Shown: positions 54,520 to 64,000 of the stretch, piece after piece | Layout of the letters: each line of letters opens with the position of its first letter | Position numbering within the stretch: position 1 is the first letter of the stretch | Source: Petaurus breviceps papuanus | Lineage: Eukaryota; Chordata; Mammalia; Diprotodontia; Petauridae | DNA length: 64,000 nt | Direction of reading: 5' to 3' | Assembly (NCBI GenBank): GCA_028583685.1 | Contig: JAMXIF010000058.1 | Span: forward strand, 17,828,529 to 17,892,528 | Program-made: the position numbers and the translations under genes | Notes under the pieces: generated by a model | Seen by the model: only the letters and a program-made list of their open reading frames with translations | Database searches by the model: none | What the model was told of the DNA's origin: nothing

Positions 54520-54770
54520 AAATAATAACATCTACCATTTATATGCAAACTTTAAGGTTTGCAAAATATTTTAAAATATCTCATTTAATCCTCACAACAA
54601 CCCTAGAAGGTAGGCTCTATTATTATCCCCATTTTCTAGTTGAGGAAACAAAGTCAACCAGGGTTAAGTGACTTGCCCAGGATCATAGTTAGTGTCTGAG
54701 GCCAGATTTGTACTCAGGTCTTCTGTGAGTCCAGGCCCAGTGGTTCTATCCGAGGGGCTAGCTGCCTCCA
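54520..54770 (-). repeat. MIR3-like SINE
   Basis: accatttatatgcaaac, taatcctcacaacaaccc, agttgaggaaacaaag, gatttgtactcaggtcttc. Confidence 0.78.
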
Positions 54771-55349
54771 GAAGGTTCCATTTTGGTCATAAGTGATTCT
54801 GGAATATTTGTCCAAGTGTCTTCAGGCCCTGTTTTTTTCTTGATTGTTGCTAGAGCTGTTCTTGTTTCCAGCTCCCTGGGTGTTTGCTGTGACTGTGTTT
54901 CCCAAACTGTGCTTCGTGAGAATTTTGGACACTAGTAAGACATCCAGCAGGGATTGCCCCTCCTCCCAGATTAGTGGAGAAGCCCTCTGACCTGAGTTAA
55001 ACTATTCCAGGCCTTGAGCCTCTCTCCAATCCCCAGTCCTGGCTCTAAGTCCTTCCTGGAGCCCATCAGTAATGAGGTCTACAGTGGGAGTTCAGCCTGA
55101 GACAAGGGCCACCACCTGGTGTTCATAACTTCTCCCCCTGTGGGCATCACGCCAACCACTGTCCACCCAGCCTCCTCCCATGCTTCCCACATCCACACAT
55201 AGACCAGATATGCCCAGAAGTTTTCACCTCTCTTCCCCCCACCTCCCAACTCTTTCAATATAAGAAAGTAGCCGAAGGAGAGGTGTTTCAGGCCAGACCT
55301 TCAAGTTCTATTATAAGACATTAACAAATGAAGGGACCTGATTTCAGAA
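54771..55349. other. Repeat-free, moderately GC-rich block
   Basis: About 580 bases without recognised repeats, richer in C than its surroundings, and holding a CTCF-like site. Possibly regulatory; untested. Confidence 0.4.
55109..55122 (-). promoter_or_regulatory. CTCF-like site, reverse orientation
   Basis: ccaccacctggtgt is the reverse complement of acaccaggtggtgg, a near match to the CTCF core. Convergent with the site at 51395. Motif match only. Confidence 0.38.
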
Positions 55350-55455
55350 TCACAGAATAGGAAAGCCAGAAAGCATCATGAGTATCATCTAATCGAACTA
55401 ACTAACCTAATCAAACCAATTTTACAGAAGAGGAACTTGAAGGCTTATGTGTTTG
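55350..55455 (-). repeat. MIR-C/CR1-like fragment
   Basis: cagaatcacagaataggaaagc, catctaatcgaactaac, tttacagaagaggaacttg. Confidence 0.55.
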
Positions 55456-55504
55456 TTTCATATACACTCAATCCCCAAATGATCTTTAGCCTTGACTTTG
55501 GAAT

Positions 55505-55634
55505 CCCACCATTCAGTCAATCAACAAGCATTTAGAGAGAGGGTTTTATGTGCCATGCACTGTGCTAGGCATCAGAGACACAAAACCCAAACCAGTCCTC
55601 TCTGCTCTTGAGGAGTTAAAATTCTAATAAGGGG

Positions 55635-55676
<42 letters not shown>

Positions 55677-56245
55677 GAGAAACAACTACAAAATGTGTAT
55701 ATTGTGTATAAAAAGGAATGTTTTGGTAGGGGTAGATGGTGCTACCACCTGGGGGTGGGGGGAATCAGGATAGACCTCATGTAGGTGTCAGCGCTTGAAC
55801 TGAGCCTGAAAGGAAGCTCGAGAGTCTAAGAATTGGAAGTAAGGAGGCAAGGCATTCCAGGCGTGGAGCACAGTCTGTGCAAAAACGTGGAGGCAGGAGA
55901 CAGGAGGGTGTGTGTGAGGAGTAACAAGCAGGCCTGTTTGACCGATCATAGCATGATGATTGCTATGAATTTTGCTATGAATCATAGCAAGCAAGAAAGG
56001 GAGTGAAATGGAACCAACCTGGAAAGGTCCACTGGGAAAGGCTTTAAAGGACAGAGGAGTTTGCATTATATTTTGGAAATAATAGAAAGCAATAAGAGCT
56101 TCCTGAGCAGGGAGACAACATGATCAGACCTGTGCTTCATCCTGAAGCACAAATCACTTTGGCATTTGTGTGGAAAATGACTTAGAGAGGGGAGAGATTG
56201 AATAGGAGGCTATTGTAATAGTTCAAAGAAGAGGAAGGAAACAAG
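55505..56245 (-). repeat. L2/CR1-clade LINE 3' part
   Basis: Antisense: cagtcaatcaacaagcattt, ccatgcactgtgctaggc, gcgcttgaactgagcctg, aggcattccaggcgtgg. On the minus strand 55900-55800 reads FAQTVLHAWNALPPYFQFLDSR, the L2 block A-x-x-x-W-N-A-L-P-P. A (TA)n(CA)n run lies at 55643-55677. Confidence 0.85.
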
Positions 56246-56269
56246 CATTTCGGTTTTTTTGTAGTTGCC

Positions 56270-56440
56270 ATAGCTTTATTTTTTTTTGTCTTTTTTTTGG
56301 AGGGGGTAAGGCAGGAAAATCGGGGTTAGGTGACTTGCCCAAGGTCACACAGCTAGTAAGTGTTAAGTGTCTGAGGTCACATTTGAACTCCTGACTCCAG
56401 GGCCAGTGCTCTATTCACTGTGCCATCTAGCTCGCCCCTT
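56270..56440 (-). repeat. WSINE1-type SINE
   Basis: T-run, gaaaatcggggttaggtgac, ctagtaagtgttaagtgtctg, gtgccatctagctcgcccc. Confidence 0.9.
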
Positions 56441-57501
56441 TATTTTTTATTAAATTTATTTACTTTTAGTTTAGGACATTGAGTTCCACAAGTTTTTGAG
56501 TTCCAAATTTTCTCTCCCTCTGTCTCTTAACCCCCTCTCCCCCTATGGCAGCATGCGATCAAATATAGGTTCTATATATACCTTCACATTAAACATTAGT
56601 CAACTTGTAAAGAAGAATTATAACCAATGGAATAAACGAGAAAGAAGAAACAAAACATAACAAAAAAGAGAGAGAGCAAGCAGTTTGCTTCCATCTGCAT
56701 CCAGACTGTAGTTCTTTCTTTGGATGTGGATAGCCTTTTCCATCATGAGTTCTTTGGAGTTGTCTTATAATGTTGCACTGCTGAGGAGAGCCAAGTCTGT
56801 CAATTAGTCATCACACATACAATGTGTCTGTAATTATGTACAATGTTTTCCTGGTTCTGCTCCCCTCACTCAGCATCAGTTTTATATATATAAGTCTCTC
56901 CAGGTTATTATGAAGTCTGTCTGTTCCTCATTTCTTATAACACAATAGTATTCCATTACATTCATATACAACAACTTGTTTAGTCATTCCCCAATTGACC
57001 CCCTTGATTTCTAATTCTTTGCCACCACAAAAAGAGCTGCTATAAATATTTTTTGTACAAATGGGTCCTCCTCCCACTCTTATGATCTCTTGGGGATACA
57101 GCCCTAGAAGTAGTATTGCTGGGTCAAAGGGTATGCACTGTTTTATAGCCCTTTGGGCATTGTTCCAAATTGCTCTCCAGAATGGTTGGATCAGTTCACA
57201 ATTCCACCAACAATACATTAGTGTTCCAATTTTCCCACATCTTCTCTAGCATTTATCATTTTCCTATTTTGTCATGTTAGCCAATCTGACCAGTGAGATG
57301 GGGTACCTAAGAGTTATTTTGATTTGCATTTCTTTAATCAATAGTGATTTAGAGCATTTTTTCATGTGATTATAGATATCTTTAATTTCTTTCTCTGAAA
57401 ACTACCTTTTCATATCCTTTGACCATTTACCAATTGGGGAATGAATTGTATTCTTATAAATTTGACTGAGTTCCCTGTATATTTTAGAAATGAGGCCTTT
57501 A
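56441..57501 (-). mobile_element. L1 LINE 3' part with readable ORF2 C-terminus, split by HAL1
   Basis: On the minus strand 57218-56928 reads WWNCELIQPFWRAIWN, IPFDPAILLLGLYPQE, CTKNIYSSSF and YECNGILLCYKK. This parallels the mammalian L1 ORF2 C-terminus (C-K-L-V-Q-P-L-W-K-T-V-W, IPFDPAIPLLGIYPK, C-T-R-M-F-I-A-A-L-F, M-E-Y-Y-A-A-I-K-N). The 3' UTR follows at 56441-56920. The element resumes for about 70 bases at 60366 (tcagggacactggttg...ttctacttccc). 5'-truncated and dead. Confidence 0.92.
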
Positions 57502-60350
57502 GGGCAGAGCCAAGATGGCAGAGTAAAAGCACAAACTTGGCATGGGCTCTGGCTCCAACCACCTCCAATACCTGTAAAAAAATGATTCTAAACAAATTTT
57601 AAAGCTACAGAACCTACAAAGTGACAGAGAGAAACAAATTTCCTGCTGAAGGCAGCCTGGCAGGCCAACAAGAAAGGTCTATCACAGTGCGCTGGGAGCT
57701 GAGTGCAGTCCCCTGTGAGCTGTGGTTTTGGCCCCAGGGCAGCCCAGACTGGCCAGAGCAGACTTCAGGAGAGCGAATCACCAGCACCTATGGCAGTTTC
57801 CAGACTTCTCAGCCCATAAACACCAAAGAGAAAATAAAATGTCAGTGGGGAGCTCTGTTAGAAGGGTAAAAGAAAAGCCCGGTCTGGCCCCTGCCCCTGG
57901 GGTAAGAAGTGGTGGAGGCACAGAGTCTGCAGCTGTTGCCATGTGGCTGCCTTCAGAGCTCCTGGACTGCAGATCATGGGGGACCAAGCTACCATACAGA
58001 GGGTAATCGCTCTTGCTTTGACCTGCTTGGATCTGGATTGTGGTCTTGGGTGGTGGTCCTGGTATGTGCGGCCAGAGCTTGTGGGGGCTGTAGAGAGGGT
58101 GCCCAACTAATAGCTCCAGCAGCTGCAAAAACCCTAGTAATTTGGGACACAGCTCTCTCCATTCTGGAAGCAGAGTTCTACCATGGCAAACAGCTCAAAA
58201 GTCAAGTAATTGGCAAGATGAGCAAGCAGAGGAAGTGCTGTCAGACCATAGAATCCATTTTTGGGGACAAAAAGGATCAAAGCATGGAACTGTAGGAGGA
58301 AAATGAAATCAGAACTCCTGCATCAAAAGCTTCCAAGAAAAATATGAATTGATTACTAAGCCATGGAGGAGCTCAAGAAGGATTTTGAAAATCAAGTAAG
58401 AGAAGTGGAGGAAAAATTGAGAAGAGAAATGAGAATGATGCAAGAAAATCATGAAAAGTGAGTCAACAGCCTGCTAAAGGAGACCCAAAAATACACTGAG
58501 GAAAACAACACCTTAAAAAATAGACTATCTCAATTGCCCAAAGAGGCCCAAAAAGCCAATGAGGAGAATGTTTTAAAAAGCCAAATTTTCCAGATGGAAA
58601 AGGAATTTCAAAAACTTACTGAAGAGAATAACTCCTTCAAAATTAGATTGGAGCAATTGGAAGCTAATGACTTTATGAGAAATCAAGATACTATAAAACA
58701 GATCCAAACAAATGAAAAAATAGAAGGCAATGTGAAATATCTCATTGGAAAAACCACTGATCTGGAAAATAGATCCAGGAGAGAAAATTTAAAAATTATT
58801 GGACTCTGAAAGCCATGATCAAAAAAAGAGCCTAGACACCATCTTTCAAGAAATTATCAAGCAAAATTGCCCTGATATTCTAGAACCTGAGTGCAAAATA
58901 GAAATTGAAAGAATTCACCAATCGCCTTTTGAAAAAGATCCCCAAAAGAAAACTCCTTAAATATTATAGCCAAATTCCAGAGTTCCCAGGCCAAGGAGAA
59001 AATACTGCAAGCAGTCAGGAAGAAACAATTTGAGTACTGTGGAAACAAAATAAGGATAACACAAGACATAGCAGCTTCTACATTAAGGGATCAAAGGGCT
59101 TGGAATATGATATTCTGCAGATCAAAGGAGCTAGGATTAAAACCAAGAATCACCTACCCAGCAAAACCGAATATAATGCTTCAGGAGAAAATATGGTCAT
59201 TCGATGGAATAGAAGATTTTCAAGCATTCTTGATGAAAAAACAGAGCTGAACAGAAAATTTAACTTTCAAATACAAGAAGTAAGAGAAGCATGAGAAGGT
59301 AAACAGGAAAAAGAAATCATAGTTGAACTATTTACATTCTTACATAGAAAAATGATAATTGCAACTCATGAGACTTTTTGCAATATGAGGATAGTTGAAG
59401 GGAATATATATGTATATATGTATACACACTATATATGTATGTATAGGAGAGTGTATGTGTGTATAAATACACATATGTGAGTGTGTGCATATGTGTGTGC
59501 ATGTATACATAGAGGGCACAGGATGAGTTGAATATGAAGGATGATAATTAAAAACATAAAATTAAGAGGTGAGAGGAATATATTGGGGGAAGGAGAAAGG
59601 GAGAGAGAGATTAGGGTAAATTATCACATATAAAAGAGGTAAGTGAACACTGTTACAATGGAGGGGGAGAGCAGGAAGGTGAAAGGGAATGTGTCAACCT
59701 TACTCTCATTGAATTTGACTTAAGGAGGGAATAACATACACACTCATTTGGGGGGTATCTTATCCTACAGGAAAGCAGGGGGGAAGTGCATAAGAGGGGG
59801 GAATGATAGAAGGGAGGGCAGATTGGGGGGGGGGGGGTAGTTAATAGCAAACTTTTGAAAAAGGACAGGGTCAAAGTAGAAAATAGAATAAGTGGGGGTG
59901 GGATAGGATGATGGGAAATATAGTTAGTCTTTCTCAATATAGCTACTATGGACATGTTTTGTATAATTATACATGTATAACCTATGTTGAATTGCCTGTC
60001 TTCCCAGTGGGGGTGGGCAAGGAGGGAAGAAGGGAAAAATCTGCAACTCAAAGTTTTAAAAACAAATGTTAAAAAATATTGTATTTTACATGCAACTGCG
60101 AAATAAGATATACAGGCACTGGGGTATAGAAATCCATCTTGTCCTACTAGAAAGTTAGAGGGCAGATGGGGAAGGATATAAGAGAGAACAGATTGGGGAA
60201 GGGGTATTCAGTAGGCTTGCTATTTTGGGGTGGGGGTAGGGGAAAGATGGGGAGAGAAAAAATGGTAACTCAAAATCATGTGGAAATGAATGCTGAAAAC
60301 TAAAAATAAATAAATAAATTGGAAAAAAAAATTTAAAAATTAAAAAAAAA
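57502..60350 (+). mobile_element. HAL1 (half-L1) retrotransposon, near full length
   Basis: It begins with gggcagagccaagatggcag, an L1-type 5' start, followed by about 0.9 kb of 5' UTR. It then has an ORF1-like region (about 58360-59250) and a long 3' UTR, with no ORF2, which is the HAL1 plan. ORF1 traces: an Lys/Glu-rich coiled coil (MEELKKDFENQVREVEEKLR, MPKEAQKANEENVLKSQIFQ), the RRM-side motif NRSRRENLKIIGL at 58775-58806, and the C-terminal domain (DIAASTLRDQRAW near 59070, ITYPAKP near 59150). The frame is broken in several places (for example stops at 58459 and 58807). Microsatellite-like TA/TG DNA lies at 59405-59500 and a G-run at 59825-59837. The 3' end has two tail motifs about 230 bases apart. 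A 15-bp target duplication, gaaatgaggccttta / gaaacgaggacttta, flanks it (57487-57501, 60351-60365). Confidence 0.9.
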
Positions 60351-60452
60351 GAAACGAGGACTTTATCAGGGACACTGGTTGTAAAAATTCCGTCCCAATT
60401 TTCTACTTCCCTCTTAACATTTGTTACACTGACTTTGAAACAAGCCTTTATT

Positions 60453-60550
60453 TATTTTTTTATTTTTTTGCCTTTTGGAGGGCAATTGGGGTTAAGTAAC
60501 TTGCCCAAGGTTACACGGCTAGTTTTTTTGTGTGGGTGTTAAGTGTCTGT
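60453..60550 (-). repeat. 5'-truncated WSINE1-type SINE with target duplication
   Basis: Only the 3' half is present (tttggagggcaattgggg ... gttaagtgtctg). It is bounded by aaacaagcctttatt at 60438-60452 and 60551-60565. Confidence 0.9.
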
Positions 60551-60552
60551 AA

Positions 60553-60803
60553 ACAAGCCTTTATTAAGCACCTAGTTAGTATATACCAGTCACTGTGCTA
60601 AGCACTTTACAGATATTATCCTTTGGTCCTCACAACAACCCTGGAAGACAGATACTATTATTATCCCCATTTTCTAGGTGAAGAAACTGAGGCAAATACA
60701 GAATCAATGCCTGGCCTAAAATCACATGACTAATAAGTACCTGAGGCTGAATTTGGACTCAGATCTTCCTGACTTGAGGCCCACTTTACTACGCTGTTGC
60801 CTA
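60553..60803 (-). repeat. MIR-family SINE
   Basis: tttattaagcacctagttag, ctaagcactttacagatatt, cctcacaacaaccctgg, gaatttggactcagatc. Confidence 0.82.
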
Positions 60804-60992
60804 AGGAAGATGATGAGGGGCAGAATTAAGGGTGGTAACCTTGTGAGAAGAAAAAAAAAGAAATGGATTCCATTAGTATATTTCTAGCCCCAAAATATTC
60901 TAGGTTCAAATTAGTTTGGGAAACACTGGTATGGTAGAAAAATCCTAGGTCTTAGAGTCAGTAGATCTAGATGAACAGCTAGAAGAGAACAT

Positions 60993-61226
60993 TTATTATT
61001 GTGTCTGACTCCATTTGAGGTTTTCTTGGCAAAGACACTAGAGTGGTTTGCCATTTTCTTCTCTAGCTCATTTTACAGATGAGGAAACTGAGGCAGACAA
61101 GGTTAAGTGACTTGCCCAGGGTCACACACCTAGTAAGTGTCTGAGGCTGGATTTGAATTCAGGAAGATGAATCTTTCTTACTCTAGGCCTGGTTCCCTCT
61201 CTACTGAGCCACCTAGTTATCCCCTG
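60993..61226 (-). repeat. SINE-A with target duplication
   Basis: tgaggttttcttggcaaag, gatgaggaaactgaggc, gagccacctagttatcccc. Flanked by agaagagaacat at 60981-60992 and 61227-61238. Confidence 0.92.
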
Positions 61227-61249
61227 AGAAGAGAACATAATTCCTTGCA

Positions 61250-61745
61250 CATCTGTTTGGCTTTTAAAGCCCTTCTGAACCTTGCCCCTTCCTATTTTTT
61301 ACCTATCTTCTTATATTCTACTCCCCTCTACACTCCACCATCTATTAACATCTATCTGGCCTTCTCACCGGTTCCGTACCCAGCACCCCATCTCCCAGCT
61401 CTGACATTCTTCACTGCCTGGAATATTCTCCCTTCATCCCTCCACCTATTGACTTCCTTCTTTTCTCCCAAATTCATCTCAGACTCAACAAGAAGCCTTC
61501 AGACTCAGCTCAAATTCAGAGGCCTTCATGGCCTATTCCCAGTCCCTCCACTGTCTTCTCCTTGTGATTACCTTTCATCTATTCTGTATATATTTGCATG
61601 TACATGGTTCTTTCCATGTTTTCTCTCCCATGATTAGAATGTGAGCTTATTAAGGGACCATGTTTTTGTCTTTCTATCTCCAGCATGTAACTCACTGCCT
61701 TGCACATAGTAATCACCTAATACATTTTTGTTGATGGACTGACTG
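61250..61745 (+). repeat. L2/CR1-clade LINE 3' part, sense
   Basis: The plus strand reads as decayed L2 coding DNA: FKALLNLAPSYF, PALTFFTAWNILPSS, then TRSLQTQLKFRGLHGLFP. These match the L2 blocks F-K-A-L-H-G-L-A-P-x-Y, W-N-A-L-P-P and S-F-K-x-Q-L-K-x-H-L. It ends with the usual terminus (ccatgattagaatgtgagc...tgcacatagtaatcacc) and gactgactgaatgg. Confidence 0.9.
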
Positions 61746-62099
61746 AATGGTTTTGCCACTTGCTACGTTTATAGCAAATTACTGAACCTCTGGGCTTCAG
61801 TAAACTAGGGATGATAATACTTGGCCTACCCATACCACCATGTTGTTGTGAGGCAAGAGTTTTGACAAACTGCCACATGCTATGGACAAGTTGGTCCAAG
61901 CCATCTTCACCCTCTTATTTCTTATCTCCCTTGGTGACTGACAGTTCATAGATTTTCAGCTTCCCACACAGGGATCAAATGATGACCTTTTCCCCATGAA
62001 TGCTGTGCTCTAACCAACTAAGACAACCACTGAAAGACCAAAAAAGAGTTCTAAAGGTTATTCCGTCTCTTTGTGAACTTTCAGATTACAAACATTCCA
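61746..62099. other. Sequence with no clearly recognised feature
   Basis: MIR-like words at 61750-61860 (gttttgccacttgctacg, gaacctctgggcttcag, gttgttgtgaggcaag). Otherwise nothing. Confidence 0.4.
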
Positions 62100-62170
62100 G
62101 ATGCATTGCTTAGCACAGTGCCTTACACATAGTAGGTGCTTAATAAATGCAATGTGGAAGGATTGAATAA
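62100..62170 (+). repeat. L2 LINE 3' terminus
   Basis: ttgcttagcacagtgcctta, catagtaggtgcttaataaa, ggattgaataaa. Confidence 0.75.
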
Positions 62171-62319
62171 AGGATTATTCTCCACAAACTCCTTTGACCA
62201 TCCATTTCAGGGTGTCACCACTATATGATCAAATCTAATAAAAATATCTGTGCAAAAATGGAGGATACACCCATTCTGTAAGGCAGTGAGTTTTCTGTCA
62301 CTGAATAGTCTTCAGCAGA

Positions 62320-62440
62320 GACAATGATAACTTGACAGAGATCTTGTAAGAAGGAGTTTTCCTGCTTTGGATAGGGGTTGAACTGGATGACCTCCAAAAG
62401 TCACTTTCAACTTTGACAGTTTATGATCCTGTGAAAATCT
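62320..62440 (+). repeat. CR1/L3-like 3' tail
   Basis: ataggggttgaactggatgac, ctccaaaagtcactttcaac, agtttatgatcctgtg. Confidence 0.6.
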
Positions 62441-62599
62441 TTGCTGTAGTAATTTATTCCCATTTTTCTTACTGTCATTATTGTAAGTGGATAGTAGCTG
62501 GTTACCATTCTTCAGCAAGGGAAGGAACACAGCTCTCCCATCCCCTCCCCCGCTTTTTTTTTGAGAGTGGAACAGTGGGAAATTGAAATATGTGCTATC

Positions 62600-62840
62600 T
62601 ATATAGCGCTATGAGCCAAGAACTGTGCTAAGCGCTTTACAGTTATTACCTCATTTGATCTTCATAACCACTTTGGGAGGGAGGAAGGTACTACTAGTAT
62701 CCTCATTTTACAGATGAGTTACCTAAGGCAGAGAGAAGTTAAGTGACTTGCTCAGGGTCACACAACTGGTAAGTGTCTGAAGCAAAATTTGAACTCAGTG
62801 CTTCCTGACTCCAATCCAGCGCTGTGTCTAGTATGCCACA
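62600..62840 (-). repeat. MIR-family SINE
   Basis: atatagcgctatgagccaag, gtgctaagcgctttacag, tttgatcttcataacc, cttgctcagggtcacac. Confidence 0.85.
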
Positions 62841-63269
62841 TGGATAAGGGGAATGGGGCTCTGTGGCCTTGGAAAACGAATAAGACGGAGACCCTGGCAC
62901 TTTTTATTTTGTGATGAAAGTCCCCTGGTTGAAACAGCAAGAATACTTGTCATCATTCTGTCAGATTCTTGTGGTCAGACACTTACAACACAGTAAGACC
63001 AATATGCTATCTTCTTGCTTACTCACTCTGACACAGGCTCTCGGGTTACAAGGTCAGCAAACTATCTGCTGGCTCATTGCACATACGACATCCTGAATGA
63101 CTTCTATGATAAGAGAAAAGGCAAATCGGGGTAATCTTTAAACTCATGGTTCCCTTTCTCACTCTACCAACCACTAAGCAGTGTTTATAGCAAAACTGTC
63201 TAGTATGCAATGGCCACAGTACTAGGCACTGTAGGAATTACAAGGAAAGTAGAACAGTTGCGCATTTAA
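62841..63269. other. Sequence with no recognised feature
   Basis: About 430 bases, no supported element. Confidence 0.45.
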
Positions 63270-63565
63270 TAGTGAATGAATGAAAGAGCATTTATTGAAC
63301 TCTTACTGTGTGGCACACACTATGCTGGTGCTGTGAGTACAGATAGAAAAGAGAAGACAGTCCCTGCTTTGAATGGGCTCATATTCTAAGTGAGGGAGAT
63401 CACACATACAGTAGGCATTTGGATGAAGGGAAGAAGGAAGGGTCTGGATTGATGGTCCTAGGGGTACAGCTATGGGGTAGAAGGTAAGACCCAGGGGTTC
63501 TTAGGGCACACTGACAGGTCAGACGGTAATGATTGAGGGTCTGGAGGATGTAGTGGAAGAGCAGA
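63270..63565 (-). repeat. L2 LINE 3' end
   Basis: gaatgaatgaaagagcattt, ttgaactcttactgtgtgg, gatagaaaagagaagacag, ttgaatgggctcatattc. Past 63440 the match fades. Confidence 0.65.
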
Positions 63566-63709
63566 AGGTAAGTCCCTCTATCCCTTCTGGTTGAACCCTG
63601 AGCCTTTAACCCCTTCCCAATGGGAGGAAACTCAGAGTCCCTGCATTGGCAAGAAGGTTGGGGTGGGTAGGAGGGGAGAGCTTTCCATTGCTCTAGTACC
63701 TGTAGTTCA

Positions 63710-63865
63710 TAGAATGAGACTCATAGACTCTTAATTGGAAGAGGTCTCCTAGGTCTCCTAGACCAACCTTCCTGTAGCCTGAATAAGTACCCCCTCTACA
63801 GCAACCCCAAAGCATACCAGCCTTTGCTTGAAGAACTCCAGTAAAGGGGAAACAGACAACATTCT
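63710..63865 (-). repeat. CR1/L3-like LINE 3' end
   Basis: catagactcttaattggaag, gaataagtaccccctctac, ccagcctttgcttgaag, ctccagtaaaggggaa. Confidence 0.7.
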
Positions 63866-63949
63866 CTAAGAACATCCAAAGAGTGAGAGATCACTTTCAG
63901 TTAGGGAGATTAGGGAAAGCTCCATGGAGAAAGCAGTATCCACATTAAA

Positions 63950-64000
<51 letters not shown>
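63950..64000 (+). repeat. (TCTA)n microsatellite, cut by the window edge
   Basis: At least 12 perfect tetranucleotide units up to the last base. Full length unknown. Confidence 0.98.

Noticed and set aside
57621-58295. Overlapping open frames of 82-128 codons in the first kilobase of the HAL1
   Set aside because: They lie in the element's 5' UTR in several frames and both strands, without a known domain.
1-64000. CRISPR arrays, operons, riboswitches or phage elements
   Set aside because: No regularly spaced direct repeats with unique spacers, no prokaryotic gene layout. The DNA is vertebrate throughout.
29189-64000. Exons of CALD1, expected downstream of BPGM by synteny
   Set aside because: No open frame resembles caldesmon and no long coiled-coil coding exon is present. 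The gene probably starts beyond the window.

Overview
The window is repeat-rich vertebrate DNA that reads as marsupial, probably an Australian one. The evidence is one vertebrate gene, BPGM, with long introns, set among tRNA-derived SINEs of marsupial type (a WSINE1-type family and a family with an RTE-like 3' end), MIR-related CORE-SINEs, L2/CR1 LINE pieces, marsupial-type L1, an RTE LINE and a half-L1 (HAL1) element. The species call is inference: no sequence could be searched.

The only protein-coding gene I can support is BPGM (bisphosphoglycerate mutase), on the + strand. Its first coding exon is 184-784 and its last coding exon is 27298-27476. They are separated by a 26.5 kb intron and join in phase to give a 259-residue protein, the family length, with every catalytic and substrate residue I checked in place. 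The window opens in the preceding intron (acceptor AG just before 124). From 27477 on come the 3' UTR, of uncertain end, and then intergenic DNA. In other mammals CALD1 lies downstream of BPGM, and I see no CALD1 exon here.

The intron (785-27297) is mostly layered mobile DNA. 2962-3880 holds four adjacent SINEs. 4382-4597 is a Tigger1-like terminus. 5480-6200 is an antisense L2 with readable reverse-transcriptase residues. 9655-11235 is an L2 split by an L1 with an 11-bp target duplication. 13575-15433 is an antisense L1 split by a TA-flanked DNA transposon (holding a 400-N gap) and by a SINE. 17.9-18.8, 19.0-20.0 and 21.7-22.9 kb are repeat-poor and may hold regulatory DNA.

Downstream of the gene, 27.5-31.7 kb is unusually repeat-poor. 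From 31.7 kb on nested elements return. A second copy of the TA-flanked transposon sits inside a SINE (32664-33250). There is an antisense RTE LINE and an antisense LTR-like fossil (38.5-39.3 kb), and a second LTR-like fossil at 48.3-49.7 kb. A three-layer nest (L2 holding a hAT-type element holding a SINE) lies at 52.9-54.2 kb. A near full-length HAL1 (57502-60350) is inserted, with a 15-bp target duplication, in an antisense L1 that still shows the ORF2 C-terminus. The window ends in a (TCTA)n microsatellite.

SINE names used below: 'WSINE1-type' is the tRNA-derived SINE with head ggcagctaggtggc, a middle containing cagacacttaacac and an A-rich tail. 'SINE-A' is the related tRNA-derived SINE whose tail reads ctggagaaggaaatgg...ccaagaaaaccccaaatgg...gactgaacaac (RTE-like). 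'MIR-C' is a MIR-like SINE with the CR1/L3-like tail ccttccagctctaaatc. The strand given for a repeat is that of the element's own sense strand.
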